A DNA stretch of 64,000 nt from Agrocybe praecox (lineage: Eukaryota > Basidiomycota > Agaricomycetes > Agaricales > Agrocybaceae). The number at the start of each line of letters is the position of its first letter. The first letter of the stretch is position 1. The notes under the pieces are model-generated. The model had not been told where the DNA came from and made no database searches. It worked only from the letters and a program-made list of their open reading frames with translations. The position numbers were made by a program, and so were the translations under genes. Location of the stretch: the NCBI GenBank assembly GCA_964017145.1, contig OZ024844.1, positions 2,418,001 to 2,482,000 on the forward strand, written 5' to 3'. This document shows positions 1 through 13,238 of this stretch, piece after piece.

Positions 1-1020
1 ATTTGTTTGAATAAGTAAGCCTTGTATTCCCGGTAGAATTCATGAAACATGACATTGTCATCGTTGATCTCCAAAAGTTGTTTGTCTGAGCCAAAAGTGA
101 TGTAGACTTGTTGTATATTTGCCAAGTTCCTTGTCCAATCGGTAACTTTGTCGACAATATCTTCATCATAGTTGTCCTCATACCAGTCGTCATTATAGAG
201 AGAGAGGGGGGTTGTGACTGCCAAAGTGTGTATGTTGGGACAGCGCTCAATGAGAAGACGAAAGGCAGGTGTATGCCATGGAGCAGGAGGCCCAGTGGTG
301 GCATCCTATTAAATAGAGAACATAAGTAAAATAAAGGAAGGATAATAAAAAGCTTGTACTCACCTTCGCAATCTCCACGTCATAGTCAATTCTCAACAAC
401 TCCAACCGACCAAAGATAAAATCCCACAAACCATCTGAAAGTTGGAGATGGAATGTAGGCCAATCAGCTCTAATACAGAGCTGGGTAATGCGAGAGAAGG
501 ATAACACCCCAGCAAGGTGTTTGTTGAGGTTTTGTTTTTTGGAGACGACGAATTCGAAGTAATAAAGCAGACAAAACCGGATGGGGAGAGTTCGGACAGA
601 AGATATAAGTGGCTGATTTTCATCTGTGAATATACGAGATATATTTTCGGACCCCTGGACGAGCCTGACAAATTTCTCAGGATAGCATGGCCTGTTGGAA
701 AAGACAGAGTTCATCCAAAGGGAGCAAAAATCTTTGATGTCTGTGTCCCCACAGAGCTGTCCCTTGTTGGTATCCTCAATAAACTCCAAGAAACGAGGGG
801 TGGTTGTGATAAATTCCTTGATATTATTTGACAAGTTCCTGTTACAAGAACTAACATGAGTGGAAATGATTTCCCGCTGGATTTCCAGTGGAAGAGACGG
901 GATTAGGAGCAGGATAGATTCAGTGCACATATTTATGAAGAAAGATAGTTGAGATGAAAGAAGAGGCAGGAAAGTAGGCTTGTTGATGGCGGCGCACAAG
1001 TTACTGGCAGACTCATCCAT
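1..1020 (-). CDS. Unrecognised host protein, 5' part (two exons, open at the left edge)
   Basis: The start codon is at 1020. Exon 1 (1020-364, 219 codons) ends at a good GTGAGT donor. A 58-bp intron (363-306) follows, and exon 2 continues in frame from 305 to the window edge, giving at least 320 residues. Near the N-terminus a LPLEIQREII-like segment resembles the start of an F-box helix, common in large Agaricomycete families of unknown function, but the remainder shows no motif I recognise. Exon 2 is acidic and aromatic (DDWYEDNYDED region). The reading frame is clean, so the gene may still be expressed. A MITE lies 12 bp upstream of the ATG, so the native promoter has been displaced. The function is unknown; the F-box idea is weak. 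Confidence 0.6.
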
Positions 1021-1032
1021 GGATGACTGATA

Positions 1033-1863
1033 GTTACCACTTAAGGGTTATGCATCCCCACAGGCCACTACCCACTTGCCCAATGTCATGTATCAGGGTG
1101 ACCGACAGTGACTAGAGGGCCATAGTCATGTGAAAGTCATGTGATCTGTTGCACAGCCACCAAAAACCAAAATTGTAAAGAAAAATTCAAAAGCTATGGT
1201 AAATATTTTTTATTACATAATCATCAACGGTTCAGCCACAAAACACAAAATATCCGCAGAAAGCCGGATACAAATCAAAATAAAAGATTAAAATATTTGT
1301 AGCAAGCTGAAAATTTTTTCTAAAGTCATCAAAAAATGTGTACTATACCATTTTAGGCTTGAACTAACCAAATATGTAAAGTGTTCTAAAAATAGATCTG
1401 GGCTATAAATAAATGTATTACCTACTCAATACAAAAATGTTTTAAAAATAGAAATTTTGTGATAAAAATAGATTTGATCTTATTTGGTCATGTATTAGTC
1501 CCATCTATCATGCATGAAAGGCCTTTATCGCAAAATCTCAAAGTCCAAAGTCCTCTTGCCTTATTGGGTTGCTTGGATGTGATGTCACTCAAAAGCCTTG
1601 TTTGTTTTGTAACATGCCTGCCCCTGCCTGATGACATTATTATTTATTATTTGTTTGTATTTGAGGCCATATAAACAAGTGAGTGGAGCCCAAACATGTA
1701 AATAGAGGCAAGCAAAAAGTCATGTGCATAGATTTTGATGGCATCAATAGCAGACACATGACTATAGTCACAATAGGTCACAATAGGTCACATCAGGTCA
1801 CAATAGGCCAGCCAGAGGGCTTGGGAAGTGGCCGGTGGGGATGCATAACCCTTAACTGGTAAC
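1033..1863. mobile_element. TA-flanked MITE (831 bp) with about 50-bp terminal inverted repeats
   Basis: The left end begins GTTACCACTTAAGGGTTATG. The right end, read on the minus strand, begins GTTACCAGTTAAGGGTTATG, and the match continues through GCATCCCCAC and GGCCAC for about 50 bp. Both ends are bordered by TA (1031-1032 and 1864-1865), the duplication made by Tc1/mariner-type transposases. No transposase is encoded; the interior is AT-rich and non-coding. It separates the start codon of the neighbouring minus-strand gene from its former upstream region. Confidence 0.82.
1767..1806. repeat. Four tandem 10-bp units (GTCACAATAG) inside the MITE
   Basis: Units at 1767, 1777, 1787 (GTCACATCAG variant) and 1797 lie just inside the right inverted repeat. 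Subterminal iterations like this are often transposase-binding sites; that role is an inference. Confidence 0.75.
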
Positions 1864-2018
1864 TACCAGTGCTTCATGCATAAATTTGACAGTAGAGGCT
1901 GGGCGGCGTTGATCAACGTTGAGGTCAAGTCGAGGTAAATTACCTCAAAAACGACTTTCAAGTTCCCTGATTTCCCACGCCACCTTCAGGTCATCCGCCC
2001 TTGTACTCAACTTCAATT

Positions 2019-2440
2019 ATGTACACTAACTACATTTACCTCGCCGACTAAGACCTCAGTATCTATGCCTATGCACTATCTCTCAACATCGTCGAATACC
2101 AAACGGCAGTGCTGAGAGGCAACATGGACACTGCTAACGAGATCCTACCGACTCTGCCAAAGTCAGAGCTAAAAACAAGGTCGCCCAATTCTTGGAGAGT
2201 CGAGGTCGGTTTACTTATCCAAACCCATATCCACACAGAAATAATCATTAACACCTCTTCTTCGCGTCTTACAGACCTCAAACAACTGGCAAATCAAGTA
2301 ACTACTAACGACTGACACAGACTATAAATTTGATCTTACACTCTCCTTGAACGACCTCGACATTGCGTCAGAAATCGCGTGCACAGGGCCTGATCGAACA
2401 GACTATCCACTGAGCTGTATCGTTGTCGTCGAGTTTCCTG
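2019..2440 (+). pseudogene. Coatomer subunit beta-prime (SEC27/COPB2) fragment
   Basis: Translation in shifting frames gives IYLAD, a stop, DLSIYAYALSLN, then VEYQTAVLRGNMDTANEILP, which is the diagnostic region after the WD40 propellers of COPI beta-prime, where family members read close to EYQT..RGDM..A..ILPTIPK. A frameshift follows at about 2170. An apparent intron (about 2205-2273) is followed by DLKQLANQVTT and, after another frameshift, DTDYKFDLTLSLNDLDIASEI. At least one stop and two frameshifts are visible, and neither end of the gene is present. The retained intron argues for DNA-level capture rather than reverse transcription. It is not functional. Confidence 0.72.
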
Positions 2441-3999
2441 GAAAGCGAGTAGCTGGCAATGTACCTGGTCCTGTCATCCCCAACACCTACGCCAGGAACA
2501 ACCCCCACACCCACCTTCATTCCGATAACAGTTCAGGTCACTCAAGTCCTCGTTCAGACCAACAACAACAACAATGTCAAGTCTCGCAGTACCCAGCATC
2601 ATCATCAACTTAACGGCCATGATTCACTGACGGACCTTCCAATTTCCTCTCGCCACTTCCTCATCCGCTCATGGGTTTGATCCTTGTCATATCGCTGCCT
2701 CTGCCTTTCGTACTGCCAGGTACTGCTCAACTCAAGATTACCGTCTCAGCAGGTTCAATAGATGTGAATGCACTCCGCCTAGCGTTGCCCTCGTTCCTGC
2801 AGACGGGTGGAGTTATAGATCGCCTTGGAGACAAAGAGAGAGCCCAATTCTTTGGAAGTTCCAACAACACCGCGTCCAAGCTGGATAAAGGCGTTGAGCC
2901 TCCCATCGTGATATTTGAACGATTTCTGAAGGAAGGTGGACTTGCAAGCAACGTATGGAAAGTCAGGGAACAGGTGCATCTACTTATTACGACGGTTCAT
3001 ACCCAAGCTTATCACATCATCATTCCAGTCGATTCTAGCGCTAGTGAACATTCGACATGCTCATTACTCGTTCCCGATCCATCCTTATCTTTCCCTTCTT
3101 ATTAAACCCTCACTCGCATTGCCATTACCGCCTACACTGCTCGTTCCTAAATGTTTGGCCGTCTCCAGGTCGGGTGGGTCTGCATGCGCCTCGTCGGAAC
3201 TCACAGAGTCTGAGCTCAGGTGGGGGTCCAGTGCATTTGAGTCAACAGCAGCAGTAGCAGAAAGCACAATTTCACCTCCACGCGAACACGACCATGCACG
3301 CACGCGAGGAGGCTGTCACTCTGCTCTCCACCGTCCTATTTGTATTTTGGTACTCCCACCTATCCTAACCCCAATCTGCATCCCACCGCCGGCACCACAA
3401 CTACACAGAGTCCCAACAATGCCCACAATGCCAACGCAATGCTTCCGCTCAATATGATCCCGTTAGTTTTAGCAAGACCTACTTCTCCAGCAGCGGGAGG
3501 AAATAGAAGAGGATACGCAGGTCTCTGTGTCCCTTCCTCATCGACCTGAAACGGGCGAGGAAGATGAGGGCGGAACTGCTCGTAGTTGGCTATCGAAGAA
3601 ACGAAACCCGAAGGAGCCAGAAAATTTTGCTCCTCCGGTCGTTTCTAACTCCAGCTCAACTCTCTTCAATGCCCTCAGTCAGGACGCACTTCGCTCGACC
3701 GCGACAACCTTTTCTTCGAACCACAGCGTTGGCACTCTCGTTGCAAGGGATGAGGAAGACCATTCTCGACAGATATTAGCTGGCCACATGTCTGATGGTT
3801 CAAAGCCGTCAGTTTCTGAACCATCAAGGCAAAATTCCGCGGGTAGTCAAGTCAATCACCGTCACCTTGCTAGTATCGGGCTGGTTCAAGGTCTCGTCGA
3901 TTGATTCCTTCGCGGGTAGCTGCATTGTAAGGTATGTGGATTGCTCTATCCGATGGCGACTGCGGGCTGATGATGTTCTCCTTGATGTGCCACCTAGAT
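2441..3999 (+). other. Unassigned decayed gene material, Gln/Pro/Ser-rich
   Basis: No intact gene is visible. Short open stretches occur on the plus strand: a 144-codon frame from 2671, Gln-rich (CAA)n at about 2560-2580 and (CAGCAG)n near 3248, Pro/Thr-rich text at 3340-3540, and a Ser-rich frame 3527-3904. The composition resembles a regulatory protein, but I cannot name a parent gene. Continuity with the flanking fragments is uncertain. Confidence 0.35.
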
Positions 4000-4003
4000 A
4001 CAC

Positions 4004-4612
4004 TACTAAGACAATCGCCTACAGTGGTACCTTTAACCCAGGAGGAAACTCACACCTCTCCCTCTATGGATGGACCACGAGCCCCCTCGTCGAGTACTAC
4101 ATCTGCGACAACTGCGGTACTTACAACCCCAGCACGGGCTTGACTAACATCGGCACCGTCACTTCCGATGGATCGACCTATGATATATACAAGACCGTAC
4201 GCACTAACACGTCTTCCATCTCAGGAACGGCCACGTTCAACCCATACTGGTCCGCCCATCGGAACCACCATACTGGCAGAACTATCAACACCGCCAACCA
4301 CTTCAACACGTGGAAGGCTCTTGGCATGATCATGGGATCTTTCAACTACCAAGTCCTTGCGACTGAAGGGTACATGAGCAGTGGCTCTTCTTCGATCACC
4401 GTTGCGGCTGGCGGCTCTTCAGCCCCTGCATCAACTTCCTCTGCTCCCGCACCAACTTCATCTGCTCCACCCACCTCGACCCTGCCAGCGACCGGCGGAG
4501 GAGGAGGAGCAACTGCTGCTCATTGGGACCAGTGCGGTGGACTGGGATGGACTGATCCAACAGTCTGCGCAGCTCCTTACACCTGCCAGGTGGCTAACAG
4601 TAAGCTTCGTCT
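4004..4612 (+). pseudogene. GH11 endo-1,4-beta-xylanase with C-terminal CBM1, 5'-truncated
   Basis: The sequence enters the GH11 jelly roll in mid-domain at [14 protein letters not shown] and continues through [15 protein letters not shown], which contains the nucleophile Glu, then [29 protein letters not shown] and [11 protein letters not shown], which contains the acid/base Glu. A Ser/Thr/Pro/Ala linker leads to a CBM1 ([22 protein letters not shown]) cut before its last aromatic and Cys. The secretion signal and first beta strands are missing: upstream codons ([14 protein letters not shown]) are unrelated. The family hydrolyses xylan outside the cell. Both catalytic Glu remain, but the truncated fold should be inactive. 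Ankyrin coding sequence follows directly, so this is one tile of a gene mosaic. Confidence 0.85.
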
Positions 4613-5129
4613 AGTGATGGGGGCGAAATTGATACTACAGCTGCTGCAGCACTTCATTTAGCTGTGCGATATGGATCTGGTAAGTTATACCTCAAAATTC
4701 TAGATTATGACTAACATGATGTCTAGTGCAAACCGTGTCTATCCTTCTTCACCACCATGCGATTTCGCCCAATGGCATACATCCTGGGATCTGGGACCAC
4801 GCCGTCACATTTGGCTGCGTCTCTAGGACGAGTCGACGTTATTAACCTACTATTGGAACAAGAGAACATTGACGATAGCATCAGGGATTCTCAAGGCCAG
4901 ACCTATAGAGAAGTGGCAAAAAATAAGGATGTTGTTCACGCAATTGGCGGTACGTGTTTCTCACAATTGATTTTTCATGCCGCAATCGAATGTCTAGTTG
5001 ACAGATTCTAGAGCTTTCCTCGATGCATCTTACCGCTCCCTATTACGCAGCTACATTCTATCTCCAGCTGGAGAATCGCCATCGCCTACTCTCATCCAAC
5101 TCCTTGAATCCCCAAGGGCAAGATTAATC
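4613..5129 (+). pseudogene. OSH1-type oxysterol-binding protein, ankyrin part
   Basis: Spliced across introns at about 4681-4727 and 4951-4998, the translation reads as ankyrin repeats: [12 protein letters not shown], then SILLHHHAISPN, GSGTTPSHLAASLGRVDVIN, LLLEQENIDDSIRDSQGQT, then SRAFLDASYRSLLRSYILSP and LLESPRARLI. This order is typical of the N-terminus of fungal ankyrin-PH-ORD lipid-transfer proteins (Osh1/Osh2 type). Coding sense stops at 5129, where cellobiose dehydrogenase sequence begins, and the same protein resumes at about 6540. Introns are retained, so the source was genomic DNA. It is one half of an interrupted, decayed gene. Confidence 0.7.
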
Positions 5130-6539
<1,410 letters not shown>

Positions 6540-9150
6540 GAGATGGAAGGAATTGTTATGGATGATGACTCTGGGATGCCTCTTCTACACGAAGCAGCTC
6601 GCCGGAGAGACTTACAATTGATTGAATTGGCGGTTAGAGCTGGCGCGGGTGTGCTTGTATGGCCTATGACGGCGCGCATAAAGATGACTGTGTTAGAGTA
6701 TTTTTGAGGCAATGTGAGTCTTCAATTAATTCGTTTTACATTTCACTCAGCCATGTCCAGTCGCGAATCACGACAAAACCTTAATCATCAATCCTACCCC
6801 GTTGGCAGAACCGCCCACGTTCCGTGGCTATCTAAGTAAATACACGAATGTTGCGAAAGGATACAACACTCAGTGATTTGTGCTAAAAAATGGGGTACTT
6901 TCCTGTAAGCTTACATTAGTGTCACTCTATTCGTTTATTCTAACCTCTTGGCAGATTATCGACATCAGGAAGATGAATCTATTGCGAGTCGAGGCTCAAT
7001 ATCTATGAAAAATGCCGTTCTTTTTGGCGAACGATTTAGATTCGAAGTACACTCATTACCTTCTCGTGGACATACTACAGTCCAGAAATGGTACATGAAG
7101 GCCAATCATCCTGTCGAAGCTCATCGGTGGGCAGAAGCCATCAAGAACAACATCGACTGGTACATGCAACGTGAAGGAGCGACTGATAGCGATACATCGT
7201 CGATAAATGTCTCAATTCGCAGAAGGAGCGGGGAAAGCGACCAGAGTGGAGTCAAATCAACGCCTTCCATGAGTTCGCAAAGTTGATCGAACACACTATG
7301 GAGAAAAAGTGTACCCTGAAGTCAACTCAGATCAAGATAACCTTTCTGCCAATTTTTCGCACGAGCTTGCGGACGAAAGTCCCAATGTGTCCCAGGAAGC
7401 GCAAGCAGGTCCTTCGACGGAGTCGCGACATACACACGAAGGAGACGAAGATGAAGATTCGTCTTCGTCAAATTCAGACCACAAGGCTCCTCTTCCAAAC
7501 ATCGAATTGCACAGAAATGCTGCCTCTGCACAGCTGGAGCTAACGACAGCTGGCTAATGGCTTTGTTCTGCCTCCAAACTCCCCCAAATCCGTAGTAGAG
7601 AGATACGCTTCCCTCAAGGAATCTCTGAATACCACCCAAACATTGGTTGATGGATATCTACAGATGTCCAGGGAGCGAGAGGAGTGGCAGGCACGCCAGT
7701 TGAAGAAGGAACGCGCCAGACAACATTTTTGGGAAGAAAGTTTGACAGTTGTGGTCAAAGGAGAAACTCAACACGACACTGATGACAAGGACAAGGACAA
7801 GGACGAATTTTTCGATGCTATTGAATCCAACAATCTTCCTAACCTACTGGTGCATGAAAGCATTGCCAGTCCGACCAGCGCCACATTTTTGCCGACCTCT
7901 TAAGTTTGGCTATTGTGAAAGGCCCACTTCCGAAGACCATTGATGTTCAACTATATGCTGGATATGCTCACCTACGAGCTCAACTTGCGCTAAGGAGCGA
8001 TCAGAGACCTCGCACGAGTTTATGGAGTGTCTTGAAGCATAGTATCGGGAAGGATTTGACGAAGATTAGTTTCCCAGTCTTCTTTAACGAACCTACGAGT
8101 ATGCTACAACGTATGGTGCATATCAGAGTTCTGAAATTGAAATATGTCTCTTATCGGCGATTTCTTTCATAGGCAGAAGACATGGAGTTCTCTGAATGCT
8201 GTCAGTATGCTCTCCTAGGAAAATAAAACCCTGATGTTGAACTTTCTTTTTTTACAGTGGATGTCACCTCTCAGGAACGAGATCCTCTTCGTAGAACTGC
8301 ATTCGTCGCTGCATTTGCTATGTCTAACTATTCCTCTACAATTGGGCAAATCACCAAACCTTTTAATCCTATGCTGGTGGGTTAATTCTTGGTGACATGA
8401 CATATTTATGTTCCCTAATCTAAGAAAATAGAGTGAAACTTTCGAATATGTGAGATTGGACCGACAATACAGATACGTATCTGAGCAAGTCAGCTACCAT
8501 CCTCCTATTTCTGCATGTTCGGCAGAGTCACAATCGTGGCACTATTATGGCGAGGTGGGTTTCAGTTTTTTGATTCCTATTTATCATGTGAAATGTCTAA
8601 ATGAACTATTCAGGTTGACACTCAGAACAAGTTCATGGGCAAGTCTTTCGAAATTCACCTGACAGGTGTTGCGCATACCAACTTGCTCCTGCCTGAAGAA
8701 CTTGGCCCTGGCTATCCAAAAGCTCAGGGCGAAGCCAGCAAAGGAAAGGCCGTCGAACACTACAGTTGGAAGAAGGTTACAACAAATGTTTCTGGGTTCA
8801 TTTTTGGGTTGCCGACCATTAACCATTACGGAGACATGATGGTGCGTACTATGATTACTCTTAATATGATGGCCAGGTTGTTAATTATGACTTTTTCAGA
8901 TAATGAATCATCGGACAGGAGATCAATGCACTCTCACCTTTAAGCCTCGTGGCTGGAGAGGAAAAGACGTCTATGAAATTTCCGGCCAGGTTATCGCTGC
9001 AAATGGAGGTGTGGCCTATGAAATAGCAGGCCGATGGAACGAACTCCCAGCTTGTTGCGAAACAAGTCGGTGTCGGACATGGACAACTTCATCCAGACAT
9101 CTCAGTTCTGGGTCCCAACTCACCCTCAGTCACTCCCAAGCATATCCTCT
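6540..9150 (+). pseudogene. OSH1-type oxysterol-binding protein, last ankyrin + PH + ORD part
   Basis: The ankyrin text resumes with LLHEAARRRDLQLIELAVRAGAG. A PH domain follows at about 6790-7180 (EPPTFRGYLSKYTNVAKGYN, FVLKNGVLS, then YRHQEDESIASRGSISMKNA and WYMKANHPVEAHRWAEAIK). A Ser/Asp-rich linker and a coiled-coil-like REREEWQARQLKKERARQ segment lead to the ORD lipid-binding domain (LRAQLALRSDQRP, SVLKHSIGKDLTKISFPVFF, EQVSYHPPISA, FKPRGWRGKDVYEISG, HILLWRNAEKP). The ORD signature is normally EQVSHHPP; here the first His, which contacts PI4P phosphate in the family, is Tyr. A Trp to stop change in the PH domain (about 6880), stops and frameshifts mark it as a pseudogene, though several intron borders are still good. 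Intact proteins move sterol or PI4P at membrane contact sites. Confidence 0.78.
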
Positions 9151-9360
9151 TGTGGCGCAATGCCGAGAAGCCTTACAGTGGCGCAGCTACGGATGAGGTG
9201 TTCCTTGGGCTTGATGCGAACGCCTCCCTTGCTCCTAACTTGAAGGCTTCTGCCAATGACGGTATCACGATCCCCAACGCCGTCGAATCTGCCAATATCA
9301 AGGTTGCAGTTGCAAAGGAGATCGGCACCAGTAAATCTCTCGTCGGAGCACCCAGTCGCG
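9151..9360 (+). other. Short unassigned coding-like bridge between OSH1 and Gypsy fragments
   Basis: The frame GLDANASLAPNLKASANDG, then GITIPNAVESANIKVAVAKE reads smoothly after the ORD end but does not match the usual ORD C-terminus, and I do not recognise it. It is another possible tile of the mosaic. Confidence 0.3.
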
Positions 9361-9364
9361 TCAC

Positions 9365-10192
9365 TTTACCCGTTGCTACACACCTTCATCCCTCAGCTTT
9401 CTGAGCTATCCACTGTTCTTACCGCCGACGAACTCGCTCAACGTTTTGACACCATTCATGCTGAGCTTAAAGCTGGGCTCAAACTCGCACAGCAACACCA
9501 GCGACACCAATTCAACAAACATGTTCTTCCCCCCCTGAAATACCAACCTGACCAGCTTGGCTGGCTCCTACGCCGCAACATACGCACCACCCGTCCCTTG
9601 TTGAAATTTGATCATCATTGTCTTGGTCCTTTCCCCGTCATTCGCAAAGTTGGCAACGATGCCCACCTACTTCGTTTACCACCTTTCCTCCCACGTCTCC
9701 ACCCCGTCTTCAACACGTCCCTCCTCGAGCCTTACTTCGATCCCTCTGAATTCCACACCCATGCTGCGCCAGAGCCCTTCCAACTCGCCGCCGAATCTGC
9801 TCTCGCTTCCGACATTCTCGATTGTCGAAAGACAGACCATCGCTACGACTATCTAGTGCGATGGAAGGACCAGCCGGCCGAAGAAGACTCCTGGATCTCT
9901 CTACAAGATTTACCCACCACCGCCAGCAAAATCATCGCACGTTCCCATTGCCGTCACCCCCCTCGTTATCAACCACATCGTTCTCTCCCCTTCTGATTTT
10001 AATTTCGGCTCTAATTCTGATACAGACTCTATTTCTTTTCCAATTTCCCATCGTTCTCTTCATCTCCGGCCTCGTTCTCCTCCCCCTATTCGTAATCGTA
10101 ATCTCCACACCTTTTATGTTCCTCCTCCTGTTACCACCCTCTCTTGCGGTCGCGTCTCTCGCCCTCCTTCTCCTTTGATCGACTCCTCGTAA
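9365..10192 (+). mobile_element. Ty3/Gypsy (chromovirus) remnant: integrase C-terminus and chromodomain
   Basis: The translation shows the integrase tail TIHAELKAGLKLAQQHQRHQ, LRRNIRTTRPLLKFDHHCLG and LPRLHPVFNTSLLEPYF. A chromodomain follows (ILDCRKTDHRYDYLVRWKDQ, EEDSWISLQDLP). One frame runs to 9996. After a frameshift a Pro/Arg-rich tail reaches a TAA at 10190, immediately before the polypurine tract. Chromodomains on integrases steer insertion to heterochromatin. Everything upstream (gag, protease, RT, RNase H, integrase core) is missing, so the element cannot move. It abuts the OSH1/CDH mosaic without an obvious boundary duplication. Confidence 0.8.
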
Positions 10193-10276
10193 GAAGGGAG
10201 ACAGTGCCATGGTCAACGCCTTACATGATCTCGTGACAAGCACGTCTCTTGTTCCGATCCTCTTTGAAAGTGCTCA
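10193..10276 (+). repeat. Polypurine tract and probable start of a Gypsy 3' LTR, truncated
   Basis: GAAGAAGGGAGACAG follows the chromodomain ORF and is followed by TGCCATGG, the expected order of polypurine tract then LTR beginning TG. The LTR soon loses recognisable structure; no partner LTR is in the window. Confidence 0.5.
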
Positions 10277-10620
10277 TTGATGCTGATTGAATTTTCTATA
10301 AAGGCTCCAAGTACAAAAGTGGACCGACAACGACAACAACGGAAGCTACAGGAGAGAAAGAACAAGAACATGCACAAGAAAGAGGACATGATGAATTGGG
10401 TACGCTACTTAGATTATTTTTTGAATATTTTTTCTGTCTTTTCTCTTTCGTCCCTTTTCTTTTCTTTGTTTCTTCTATCACCGCCGCCGGCACCGTTTAT
10501 TGTTATGTATTTGGATTTTATTCCCACCCCTCTCCTCCAACCCTTGTACACGAACCAACCAGCTAACCTACTCTTTTTATCCATCCAGCATCTTTTTCAG
10601 TCCCACCCAAACCCATCACT
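10277..10620. other. Gap without a recognised gene
   Basis: Pyrimidine-rich sequence with TTTTCTTTC runs around 10440-10480 and CACCCAAACCC near 10600. It may be the upstream region of the Ser/Asp-rich gene relic that follows. I see no gene in it. Confidence 0.4.
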
Positions 10621-11809
10621 ATGTATCCCACACCCATGTCCACAACATTACAGACCATAACATCCACCACAGACTCAGAGCCCAAAGACGACGCCGACGA
10701 TGACAACGACCTCCTCGCGCGTGCACGCAGCGAAAGTTTGGGCACGCTCGATACGCTCGGTGCGTTCGTGGGTAGTTATGTGTATGCTCGTGGGGCAGGT
10801 CCTGGCGAGGGCGAGGGCGAGAGTCCGGTTGCGAGTCTGGTTACGGCTGTGGCTGCGGAAGAAGGGGATGAGGAAGGGAGCGAGGAAAGTGAGGATGAAG
10901 ATGAAGATGTACCAGCACTACCAGCAGGCCAATGACCAGAACAACAACAACAATTGCCAGCATCAGCACCAACACAGGAAATAGGACAAACTTGCCGCTA
11001 ACTCCGCTTTCGCTTGCTTCGTGCATGAGCAGCAGCACGAGTGGGACGACATCGAGTTTGGAGAGTATTGTTGCTGCTGGTGCTGGTATTTTGACGATGA
11101 CCATGGCACCAACAGCAAACGAGCACCTCAGCCCGCCTAGCTACCTCAATCTCAATCCTTATCATCTCAATAACACCAACGTTAGGGATAAAATACCCTC
11201 GCCAACACCATACTACACCGTCTTTGGCGTATCTGCAGAGCGTGTAGGGGTCGTTGGGCTATCTCTTTCGCCTTCTCCGGGTCTTTCTTCATTTCCGTCA
11301 TCTACACCTGTGTTTGCATCTGCTCATCTGCTTCTCTGTCTGCCTCTATATCAACACATGACATGCGCCGACTCCCACACCAACGCAGACACCTATTGCA
11401 TCCTCACCCCTTGGAGCGAATGTGAATGCAACCATGCTAAACAGGCGCGGTACGATCGCCAGTCCTCCTACGCTTGGATATGGGCAGAGCATGGGTACAG
11501 GTGGTCGAACGACAAGCAGCTCGACGATGTCAATGAAGATGCTCAAGAAGAAAGTGTCGCTCAGCTCGGGGTCGGGTCTTTTCAGGAGGAATAATAGTGG
11601 ACATACCCATATCTCGACGGAGCCTGAGCATTCAAACTCCCCCATGTCTTCGGCCTCCTTGCCTGAGGCGGCTAGTAGCAACCATTGAACGCCAACGAGC
11701 GGGGAGAACGGTACAGGCCCAAGATCGAGACTGAGTCATGATTCTTCTGTGAGTGGGCTGCCGGTTTTGAGAGGCGGGGGTACTTTTAGGGGTGGGAGGA
11801 GTGTTAGCA

Positions 11810-13238
11810 ATACTTTACCCTCCCCCACTGATTCCTGGTGGAGTCCAGTGGAGTCCACATAATCCCCTGGACTCCAGGGGATTAGCATGTTTTTTGTGTT
11901 GGATTCCACTGGAGTCTGGTGGAGTCCACCAGACTCCAGTCAAACTTTGTGTAAACTTGTTGTTTGCATGTTTTATGCAATATCACTTATGTTAAAAAAA
12001 CATAACATTCACCAAAAACATGAAATTCACACAAAAAAACATATTAAAAAGCGGAATTTAATTAATTAACTAAATTCATAATATACATGATTTTTATATA
12101 CTTATATAATTATGTTTAATTTAAGAAAATGGGGGGGAAGGCAATATGGAAAGGGGAGGGTAGAGGGCAGAGAAGGAGACGAGAGGGGGATAGGGCAGAG
12201 AGAGGAGATGGCTGGGAGAGGAAAGACAGAGGGCAGGGTAGAGGGGGGGGATGGAACTTGGAGGGGAGAACCAGTGGGGCCCAGCCTGTGGACAGCGGCG
12301 GTGAGCGAGAAAACGGAGTGAACAGGGTACTTACCTCGTCGTCGTCCTTAACGTCCCCCTCCTCACCTTGCCACGTTACGCCCCCCAACTGCGGCCCCTC
12401 GTGTTCGTCGGTGTCGCCACGCTCGTCCGTCGGCGTGTCGTTGTCGTCACTGGTGTTGTCGCCGCTGGCATCGTGTCGTCGTCGTCCTGTGTCGTTCGTC
12501 GTCGAATCGTCGTTGTGTCGTCGTCGCCGTGTCGTCGTTCGCGTCGTCGCCGGCGTTGGCGTTGTCGTCGTTGTGGGTGGGTCATCATTGTGTCGTTGTA
12601 TCATTGTGTCGTCGTCGTCATGGCGTTGGCGTGTCATCGTCGTTCGCGTCGTGGTGTCGTTCGCGTCGTCATCGTCTTTGTCGTTGGCGTCGTCGTTGGT
12701 GATGCGGTGTGGTGGCGACGGGACGTGGTGGTGACGGACGGTGGGTGGATGGTGGTGGTAGTGGTAAGAAGCAAGGAAAGAGTGATGACGCGGCCAGGGC
12801 AGCGGGTTGTGGCTGTGCCGGCAATTTCCGAACCGGCCCGAACGTCTATTTTAGGAATTTTGCAGAAATTGTTGTTTGTATGTCACACGGACCTCCTAAA
12901 ATTATGAAAAAATCACGTAAATTCCTAAAATATTCTAAATATATTTATCAAACATCATATATGACGTAATATGTTACGGTTTTGGCAGAAATGACAAAAT
13001 AACCATGAAAAAATAAAATAAAACATATCACAGTCCATGTTGAGTCCAGATTGAGTCCAGATTGAGTCCAGTCCACCATATTCCGGTGCCGAGTCCAGTA
13101 TGAGACTCAGTCCACCCCCAATCCAGGTGGAGTCCAGTACTTGAGCTTGGCTGGGGCTACCAGCCATTTGGAACAGTGCAAAAAGTACTGGACTCCACTG
13201 GACTCCATCAGGAATCAGTGGGGGAGTGTAAAGCCCTC
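11810..13238. mobile_element. Non-autonomous hAT-like element (1429 bp) with target duplication
   Basis: GAGTGTTAGCA occurs at 11799-11809 and again at 13239-13249, so the duplication is 8 bp or slightly more. The ends are inverted repeats: left CTTTACCCTCCCCCACTGAT and right, reversed, CTTTACACTCCCCCACTGAT, both continuing TCCTG.TGGAGTCCAGTGGAGTCCA. Subterminal GAGTCCA/TGGACTC motifs recur more than a dozen times near both ends, as in hAT elements. The interior holds purine-rich and GTCGTC-rich low-complexity DNA and no transposase. Excision with one duplication copy restores the host frame (RSVSTGTSATANG). Confidence 0.82.
12370..12760. repeat. GTC/GTT trinucleotide-rich low-complexity block inside the hAT-like element
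   Basis: A long run dominated by GTCGTC, GTTGTC and CGTCGT. Open frames on both strands here are Arg/Val- or Asp/Thr-only and are composition artefacts, not genes. Confidence 0.8.

Noticed and set aside
1767..1806. Possible CRISPR-like array
   Set aside because: Units are 10 bp, contiguous and without spacers, in a eukaryotic MITE.
12116..12907. Long overlapping open frames on both strands (Arg/Val-, Ser- and Asp/Thr-rich)
   Set aside because: They arise from GTCGTC and GGAGA low-complexity DNA inside a non-autonomous hAT-like element; no start context, introns or domains.
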